Source of the DNA: Bryobacterales bacterium | Lineage (GTDB): Bacteria > Acidobacteriota > Terriglobia > Bryobacterales > Bryobacteraceae | Direction: 5' to 3' | DNA: 34,297 bases | Assembly (NCBI GenBank): GCA_003136675.1 | Contig: PLFE01000187.1 | Location: forward strand, 1-34,297 | Shown here: positions 32,017 through 34,297 of the stretch, one piece after another | How the letters are laid out: each line of letters begins with the position of its first letter | Position numbering within the stretch: position 1 is the first letter of the stretch | Program-made: the position numbers and the translations under genes | Notes under the pieces: model-generated | Told to the model about the DNA's origin: nothing | Database searches by the model: none | Seen by the model: the letters and a program-made list of their open reading frames with translations, nothing else

Positions 32017-33234
32017 TTACGGTGTGAATTCGAACGCCACACCACCCACCGTGTCGCCGGCTGGTCCGCCCCATAGCGTGGTTCCATAGAGGTTCCCTGC
32101 GGCATCCATAATCAGGGGCGCGGAGGGATACGCGCCGTCGTTCCCGCCCGTGAAGTTGTAGAGAATCGTCTCGGCCCATCCGCCTGCCGTTAATTTGAAG
32201 ATGGTTCCGGGGTTATCGGCGCCGCCGCCGACCGTGGTTCCGTAGATGTTGCCTTCCGGGTCAAAGATCAAGGCGTTGGGGTTTTCGCCGTCCTGGGCGT
32301 TGATCCCGAGGAATGTGTGGAGTATGGTTTCCGTCCACGCTCCCGACGAGCCCCTGGACAACTCGAACGCAACGCCGCAGCCGGCCGAGCCGCCCGTCTC
32401 CGCCGCGCCGTAAAGATTGCCGGCCCCATCGAGGATCAGACCTTCAAAGATGTCGCTGCCGTCGGATGCGCCGTGGAAGCTGTGTAGTACATGCTCGCTC
32501 CAGGAACCGCCGGCTTGCGGGATCAGTTCATAGACCGTGCCCAGGCGATTTGCGCCACCGCCGTTGGTCGTGCCATAGAGAATGCCGGTACTGTCGAAAA
32601 CCGGCACGCCCCAGGCGGACGATCCATCGGGGCTTCCTTTGAAGCTGTAGATCACCGTTTCGCTCCAGCCGCCGGCGCCGGCCGGTGAGAGCTTGTAGAC
32701 TGCGCCGAGGTTGCTCGCGCCACCCGCGGTAGTTGCGCCATAGACATTGCCGGCTTTGTCGAGAACAACGCCGCTATAAGGCTCCGCGGCATCCGTTCCG
32801 CCCGCGAACTGGTGCAGCACGTGTTCCGTCCATGGGCCAGACGCCGCCGGGGCCAACTGGAACACGATTCCGCATCCGCCAGAGCATTTGCCGCCGCCGC
32901 CGCCGATGGTGGTGCCATACAGATTTCCGGCACTATCCATCACGACGGAGGCGTGCGGCGTTTCCCCATCAGTCGCCCCGCCCCTGAAGCTATGGAGCAC
33001 CGTTTCGGTCCAGCCGCCGCCGTTCGGAGACAGTCGAAAAACGACCCCTCCGTCATACGCGCCGCCGAATTCCGCCGTGCCATAAAGGTTGCCGGCGGCA
33101 TCCAGAATCAGGCTGGCGTAGAGCGTGCTTCCGCCTTGCTGGGAGCCGACGCCAAACGCGTGCAGCGTCTTCGGCGCAGTGGCGGCCGCGGCGCCAACGG
33201 TAAGGATGAAAGTCAGGACGAATATTTTGAGCAT
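32017..33234 (-). CDS. Exported GloVer-type tandem-repeat protein
   Basis: The start was set at the ATG at 33234, giving a signal peptide (MLKIFVLTFILTVGAAAATA); a GTG at 33255 is the alternative. The product is 405 residues. Seven or eight imperfect ~50-residue repeats follow the pattern D.AGNLYGTT..GG....G.VF.L.P....W.ETVLHSF.GG.DG..P, which defines the 'choice-of-anchor GloVer-containing' proteins of Acidobacteriota and related groups. The repeats are probably propeller-like blades. No C-terminal anchor is visible, so the protein is secreted or periplasmic. Function unknown. Confidence 0.9.
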   Translation of the reverse strand: MLKIFVLTFILTVGAAAATAPKTLHAFGVGSQQGGSTLYASLILDAAGNLYGTAEFGGAYDGGVVFRLSPNGGGWTETVLHSFRGGATDGETPHASVVMDSAGNLYGTTIGGGGGKCSGGCGIVFQLAPAASGPWTEHVLHQFAGGTDAAEPYSGVVLDKAGNVYGATTAGGASNLGAVYKLSPAGAGGWSETVIYSFKGSPDGSSAWGVPVFDSTGILYGTTNGGGANRLGTVYELIPQAGGSWSEHVLHSFHGASDGSDIFEGLILDGAGNLYGAAETGGSAGCGVAFELSRGSSGAWTETILHTFLGINAQDGENPNALIFDPEGNIYGTTVGGGADNPGTIFKLTAGGWAETILYNFTGGNDGAYPSAPLIMDAAGNLYGTTLWGGPAGDTVGGVAFEFTP

Positions 33235-33295
33235 TTGCTCATGACTATACGGCACCCAGCTTGGGCGCGGTGTAAAAAGGTTGCAAATTCTCGCG

Positions 33296-33838
33296 TTACT
33301 CGTCTACGTAGTCGGCTAGTTTAGCGAATACGGGGTCAAGCGCCAGCGTGATGCGAGGGTCGGAGGTGGTGAGCACGGCGGAAGGCTCGCGCTTTCCCTC
33401 ACTTGTATAGCTCCACGCGTTTTTACGGCGCGGGTCGATCAACCAGACATGCTTCACGCCGAATGACAGAAAATCGTCTATTTTCCCTTCCATGCGGCTG
33501 ACCCGGTCTTCCGGGGAGAGAATTTCGATGCACAGGAACGGGGGCTCACGGAGGATTTTTCCTTTGCCCTTCTTCGTGGTGACCGTAATATCGGGGACAA
33601 GGTATCGGGTTGCCGCAACCTGCACGCGGAGCTCGAGATAGGCGTAGAATCCGGAGTCCATTCCTTGGGCAGACAGGCCTTGGGCATAAAGCATCGCGAA
33701 GATGATTCCCTGCAGTGCGGAATGGTCAAATTCACCCATATTTCGTTCGATCAACTCCCCATCCACGTACTCGCAGTCGGGATCGTAAACGGTCGAGAGG
33801 TATTCGTCCAGCGAAACGAGCGTATCGGTCGGACTCAT
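33296..33838 (-). CDS. Uma2-family PD-(D/E)xK-fold protein
   Basis: The start was placed at the ATG at 33838, where family similarity begins (SPTDTLVSLDEYLSTVYDPD); upstream sequence belongs to the accA side. The product is 180 residues. Typical Uma2 features are EYVDGELIERNMG, then RYLVPDITVTT and PPFLCIEILSPEDR with the acidic residues of the nuclease-like core, followed by FGVKHVWLIDPRRKNAW. Uma2 proteins have a restriction-endonuclease fold; their biological role is largely unknown and they are abundant in Solibacter-like genomes and cyanobacteria. It is divergent from accA, 34 bp apart, and lies 61 bp upstream of the GloVer start. Confidence 0.92.
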   Translation of the reverse strand: MSPTDTLVSLDEYLSTVYDPDCEYVDGELIERNMGEFDHSALQGIIFAMLYAQGLSAQGMDSGFYAYLELRVQVAATRYLVPDITVTTKKGKGKILREPPFLCIEILSPEDRVSRMEGKIDDFLSFGVKHVWLIDPRRKNAWSYTSEGKREPSAVLTTSDPRITLALDPVFAKLADYVDE

Positions 33839-33872
33839 GAGACAAGGGTAGCATCGAGTATCCTGAAAAGGC

Positions 33873-34297
33873 ATGTCCGAAACGCCGGAGGAACCAGTCT
33901 CAACCGCGATCCAGGCCGATGCTGCGTCGCCTGCATGGGACCGCGTGCAGAAGGCGCGCCATCCCAAGCGCCCGCACGCGTCCGATTACATCGAACGCCT
34001 CATCACCGACTTCCACGAACTGCACGGGGACCGGCTGTTCTCGGACGACCCGGCCATCATCGCGGGATCCGGCTTCTTTGAAGACGAACCCGTCATGATT
34101 GTGGCGGAACAGAAGGGGCGCGACACCAAACAGAAAATCCACCGGAATTTCGGCATGCCGCGGCCGGAAGGCTATCGTAAAGCCATACGCCTGATGCAGA
34201 TGGCCGCCAAGTTCGGACGCCCCATCATTACTCTTATGGATACGCCTGGCGCGTATCACGGGATGGACGCCGAAGAGCGCGGCCAGGGCGAAGCGAT
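33873..34297 (+). CDS. accA: Acetyl-CoA carboxylase carboxyltransferase subunit alpha, 5' part
   Basis: The gene starts with ATG at 33873 (GAAAAGG just upstream) and runs off the window end after 141 codons. The translation contains [80 protein letters not shown] and [20 protein letters not shown], the classic N-terminal half of AccA. With AccD it transfers the carboxyl group from carboxybiotin to acetyl-CoA, the first step of fatty-acid synthesis. The N-terminal 15 residues are a non-conserved leader. Truncation is due only to the window edge. Confidence 0.95.
   Translation, partial: MSETPEEPVSTAIQADAASPAWDRVQKARHPKRPHASDYIERLITDFHELHGDRLFSDDPAIIAGSGFFEDEPVMIVAEQKGRDTKQKIHRNFGMPRPEGYRKAIRLMQMAAKFGRPIITLMDTPGAYHGMDAEERGQGEA

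Noticed and set aside
1..34297. CRISPR arrays, tRNA or rRNA genes, insertion-sequence transposases
   Set aside because: No regularly spaced repeats, no cloverleaf-like or rRNA-like sequence and no transposase motifs were noticed on reading both strands; faint or degraded copies cannot be excluded without a search.

Overview
The window looks like chromosomal DNA of an Acidobacteriota bacterium, most like the Solibacter/Bryobacter group. The reasons are four tandem genes for the 'VWFA-related Acidobacterial' family, a very large carboxypeptidase-regulatory/TonB-type outer-membrane receptor, a CRTAC-like FG-GAP + ASPIC/UnbV protein, a PadR + HAAS-type gene pair, a GloVer-type repeat protein and uniformly high GC. 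Two perfect 16-bp parS sites flank parA-parB, so the window probably lies in the origin-proximal part of the chromosome.

Layout. (1) Positions 1-880 hold degraded toxin-antitoxin genes: a HigA-like antitoxin, a signal-peptide/CarboxypepD N-terminus fused in frame to a HigB-like toxin tail, and an XRE antitoxin. Both antitoxins lack the central helix-turn-helix. (2) Positions 884-20260 are all on the minus strand. In transcription order: TonB-type receptor, hairpin terminator, two TPR proteins, a heptaheme cytochrome c, four VWFA paralogues, an FG-GAP/ASPIC protein, an AhpD-like peroxidase-related enzyme and an MFS transporter. From the first TPR gene onward the genes overlap by a few bases or are separated by at most about 54 bp, so a long operon is likely. 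The peroxidase gene carries an in-frame UGA at the active-site CxxC position with a SECIS-like hairpin just downstream. I read it as a selenoprotein, not as two broken ORFs. (3) Positions 20428-22169 hold parA-parB with a parS in the parA leader and another after parB. (4) Positions 22179-23847 hold an apparently autoregulated PadR repressor with a clear operator, its coupled HAAS-type membrane partner, and a convergent MerR-type gene that overlaps it. (5) dnaE follows. (6) Positions 27390-34297 are a mixed accessory stretch: a VapB tail and internally deleted VapC, VOC protein, small membrane protein, DinB-like protein, SLH-domain surface protein, small membrane protein, GloVer repeat protein, Uma2-type nuclease-fold protein, and the 5' part of accA running off the window.

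How the genes may work together. The minus-strand operon encodes mostly exported proteins: signal peptides, TPR scaffolds, a periplasmic multiheme electron carrier, a family of VWA-like proteins and a beta-propeller-like FG-GAP protein. It looks like a cell-envelope redox or binding assembly of unknown purpose, with a selenium-dependent peroxidase and a transporter at its end. This is the least described system in the window. The joint function is inference; the gene order and the couplings are read directly from the sequence.
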